Origin: Streptomyces tauricus
Lineage (GTDB): Bacteria > Actinomycetota > Actinomycetes > Streptomycetales > Streptomycetaceae
Direction: 5' to 3'
DNA length: 64,000 bases
Assembly: GCF_014650955.1 (NCBI RefSeq)
Contig: NZ_BMVY01000017.1
Location: 102,399 to 166,398, forward strand
Shown: piece by piece, positions 62,136-64,000 of the stretch
Layout of the letters: every line of letters begins with the position of its first letter
Numbering within the stretch: position 1 is the stretch's first letter
Notes under the pieces: model-generated
The model's input: the letters and a program-made list of their open reading frames with translations, nothing else
The model's database searches: none
Told to the model about the DNA's origin: nothing
Position numbers and translations under genes: made by a program

Positions 62136-62558
62136 TTGAGCCAGATGAGCCAGGCGGCACAGAACCTCAACTGGTTGATCACCAACTTCGTTGACAACAC
62201 CCCCGGGGTGTCCCACACCGTCGTCGTTTCCGCCGACGGACTCCTTCTGGCAATGTCCGAGGGCTTCCCGCGCGACCGCGCCGACCAGCTCGCGGCCGTT
62301 GCCTCCGGACTGACGTCCCTGACCGCCGGCGCCTCACGCATCTTCGAGGGCGGCACGGTGGCCCAGACGGTCGTCGAGATGGAACGGGGTTTCCTCTTCC
62401 TCATGTCCATCTCGGACGGGTCCTCCCTCGCGGTCCTCTCTCACCCGGACTGCGACATCGGCCTCGTCGGATACGAGATGGCTCTGCTTGTGGACCGTGC
62501 GGGCGCCGTGCTCACACCGGATCTGCGGGCAGAGCTCCAGGGCAGCCTGCTCCACTAG
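62136..62558 (+). CDS. cvnB1: CvnB1, roadblock/LC7-domain conservon protein
   Basis: This 140-residue protein has the roadblock/LC7 fold: NLNWLITNFVDNTPGVSHTV, SADGLLLAMSEGFPRDRADQ, GASRIFEGGTVAQTVVEMER and GYEMALLVDRAGAVLTPDLR. Roadblock proteins dimerise and regulate small GTPases, here probably CvnD1. The TTG at 62136 directly follows the cvnA1 stop and has GGAG 7 nt upstream; ATG 62145 (MSQAAQNLNW) is the alternative. Confidence 0.93.
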   Translation: MSQMSQAAQNLNWLITNFVDNTPGVSHTVVVSADGLLLAMSEGFPRDRADQLAAVASGLTSLTAGASRIFEGGTVAQTVVEMERGFLFLMSISDGSSLAVLSHPDCDIGLVGYEMALLVDRAGAVLTPDLRAELQGSLLH

Positions 62559-62660
62559 CAAGGTTCTACCGAATACAGGAAAAACCGTCCGGCCGCCCTC
62601 CCCCCACCGGCCCCGTCAGACGGCACGACTGACCGACTTGCTGTCCCGCCCGGAGGATCC

Positions 62661-63059
62661 ATGACCCCGCCCACCGCTTCTCATGATCCGTACGCTCATT
62701 CGTACGAGGATGAGGGCGACCAGCCGCTGGTACGTCCGTACGCGATGACCGGCGGCCGGACCCGGCCGCGCTACCAGCTCGCCATAGAGGCACTGATCAG
62801 CACCACGGCCGATCCGGCAGCGCTCATGGGGCTGCTCCCCGAGCACCAGCGGATCTGCCACCTCTGCCGTGAAGTGAAGTCGGTGGCCGAGGTGTCGGCT
62901 CTGCTCTCCATGCCCCTGGGCGTGGCACGGATTCTTGTCGCGGACCTCGCGGAGGCCGGACTCGTCGCGATCCACCAGCCTGGTGGCGACGAGAGCAACG
63001 GTGGCGCTCCGGCCGTGACACTGCTCGAAAGGGTGCTCAGTGGACTTCGCAAGCTCTGA
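62661..63059 (+). CDS. cvnC1: CvnC1, DUF742 conservon protein
   Basis: This 132-residue DUF742 protein contains QPLVRPYAMTGGRTRPRYQL and PEHQRICHLCREVKSVAEVS. It continues LLSMPLGVARILVADLAEAG, which resembles a winged-helix. ATG 62661 follows GGAGGATCC. Its 3' end overlaps cvnD1 by 20 nt. Members are proposed to bridge the sensor kinase and the GTPase. Confidence 0.93.
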   Translation: MTPPTASHDPYAHSYEDEGDQPLVRPYAMTGGRTRPRYQLAIEALISTTADPAALMGLLPEHQRICHLCREVKSVAEVSALLSMPLGVARILVADLAEAGLVAIHQPGGDESNGGAPAVTLLERVLSGLRKL

Positions 63060-63615
63060 CGGAGGGCGGGCGACCACCTCCGCGAAGATCGTAGTGGCGG
63101 GTGGTTTCGGCGTCGGCAAGACCACGTTCGTGGGTGCCGTCTCCGAGATCAACCCGCTGCGCACCGAGGCCGTGATGACGTCCGCGAGCGCCGGCATCGA
63201 CGACCTCACCCACACCGGGGACAAGACCACCACCACGGTGGCCATGGACTTCGGCCGTATCACCCTGGACCAGGACCTGATCCTGTACCTCTTCGGTACA
63301 CCGGGTCAGGACCGCTTCTGGTTCATGTGGGACGACCTGGTACGCGGCGCGATCGGCGCCGTCGTCCTGGTCGACACCCGCCGCCTGGCCGACTGCTTCC
63401 CGGCGGTCGACTACTTCGAGAACAGCGGACTGCCGTTCGTCATCGCCCTCAACGGCTTCGACGGGCATCAGCCCTACACTCCCGAAGAGGTGCGCGAGGC
63501 TCTGCAGATCGGACCCGACGCACCGATCATCACGACGGACGCCCGGCATCGTTCGGACGCCAAGAGTGCTCTGATCACGCTCGTCGAGCACGCCTTGATG
63601 GCGCGCCTGCGGTAG
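63040..63615 (+). CDS. cvnD1: CvnD1, conservon Ras-like GTPase
   Basis: This 191-residue P-loop GTPase has KIVVAGGFGVGKTTFVGAVS (Walker A), DFGRITLDQDLILYLFGTPG (Walker B and switch II, GTPGQDRF), NGFDGHQPYTPEEV and ARHRSDAKSALITLV. The Asn-Gly-Phe-Asp in place of NKxD is usual for CvnD proteins. GTG 63040 lies within cvnC1, so translation is coupled. It ends the conservon operon. Confidence 0.94.
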   Translation: MDFASSDGGRATTSAKIVVAGGFGVGKTTFVGAVSEINPLRTEAVMTSASAGIDDLTHTGDKTTTTVAMDFGRITLDQDLILYLFGTPGQDRFWFMWDDLVRGAIGAVVLVDTRRLADCFPAVDYFENSGLPFVIALNGFDGHQPYTPEEVREALQIGPDAPIITTDARHRSDAKSALITLVEHALMARLR

Positions 63616-64000
63616 GGCCCGCCCTGCGCATGGCGTTCCGGAAGGCTCGGTACCCAAGTCGGCAACGCCGTACGAAAGTTGTCGTAGACGCATTGGAGCC
63701 GGCTGTGTCGTTTGACACGGTCGGCCTCAGTGTTCATAACGTTTCGACAGAGATATCGAGTGAGGCCACCACGCGACGCGGTCGTCTGATGCCGCTGTGC
63801 TCACAAAAGCCCCGTCTTTTGGCGGGGCTCGTTCTTTATGTTCCGTTTTATCTGCGGTTTACATCACCCGGAATCTTCGGTTCCGAGTGTTTGGACGAGC
63901 ACACCCTGACGTGCTGGAATGCCAGAACTGCCCAGTAGTAAGAGCTCGTAACACGATCTTGTTGAGGTGCGCTGGTTGGGCGTGACCGGTTTGACGATTC
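63616..64000. other. Gap after the conservon to the window edge
   Basis: The gap holds a strong terminator at 63808-63836. The bases after it have low GC and probably include the promoter of a gene beyond the edge. No ORF within it is supported. Confidence 0.55.
63808..63836 (+). terminator. Terminator of the cvn1 operon
   Basis: AGCCCCG/CGGGGCT stem around an 8-nt loop, followed by CGTTCTTTATG, a partial U-tract, about 190 nt after cvnD1. It is a canonical intrinsic terminator. Confidence 0.9.

Noticed and set aside
63797..63985. 62-residue ORF after the conservon
   Set aside because: It runs through the intrinsic terminator and has low-GC third positions; probably a non-coding upstream region.

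Overview
The window is chromosomal DNA from a Streptomyces (high-GC actinomycete). The evidence is very high third-position GC, frequent GTG starts, and Streptomyces-specific genes in a familiar order: nsdA, the 24-28 kb rnc/rpmF/coaD block, hupS with a lysine/alanine tail, ndgR divergent from leuCD, and a cvnABCD conservon. From memory the order matches the S. coelicolor core region from about rpsP (SCO5591) down to cvn1 (SCO5544-SCO5541). I could not run a search, so species is not assigned.

Layout. 0-2 kb: rimM (cut by the window edge), khpA and rpsP, then a SprT-like zinc-protease gene. 2-3.6 kb: a 740-bp gap and a SAM methyltransferase. 3.7-10 kb: ffh, then the nitrogen-sensing operon amtB-glnK-glnD with a GlnR-type site upstream. 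10-17 kb: nsdA, a primase/polymerase-domain protein, ftsY, an LLM-type oxidoreductase and the glucose permease glcP. 17-21 kb: smc, with a long repetitive insertion in its hinge. 21-25 kb: a small coiled-coil protein, acylphosphatase, a CAP-domain envelope protein, an HxlR regulator and mutM. 25-32 kb: rnc, rpmF, a YceD/DUF177 protein, a DivIVA-like coiled-coil protein, coaD, rsmD and recG. 32-37 kb: an HSP90-like ATPase translationally coupled to a 1001-residue TPR-type protein. 37-46.6 kb: a DAK2 protein, rpmB, thiD, thiL, a RAM-only Lrp relative, a DUF3515 lipoprotein, ddlA, gpsA, plsC, cofC and a small cold-shock-like protein. 46.7-51 kb: hupS, a small protein, leuD, leuC and ndgR. 51.2-51.7 kb: five tRNA genes (three Glu, two Gln). 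51.8-57.4 kb: a HAD hydrolase, a secreted propeller-like protein, gltX and a fumarylacetoacetase-family hydrolase. 57.5-64 kb: two tiny ORFs and the cvnA1-D1 conservon.

Functional themes. Translation and protein targeting are heavily represented: rpsP, rpmF, rpmB, rimM, rsmD, ffh, ftsY, gltX and tRNAs. Chromosome maintenance is represented by smc, hupS, recG and mutM. Nutrient sensing covers nitrogen (amtB-glnK-glnD), carbon (glcP) and leucine (leuCD/ndgR). Developmental and antibiotic regulation is represented by nsdA, rnc (AbsB) and cvn1. There are no insertion sequences, prophages or CRISPR arrays.

The most unusual items are the low-complexity insertion of about 155 residues in the Smc hinge, the coupled HSP90-like/TPR pair, and the pair of ANP-motif mini-ORFs next to cvn1. 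An exact 65-bp duplication covers the 5' end of the HAD gene. Two families of dispersed intergenic repeats occupy many gene ends.
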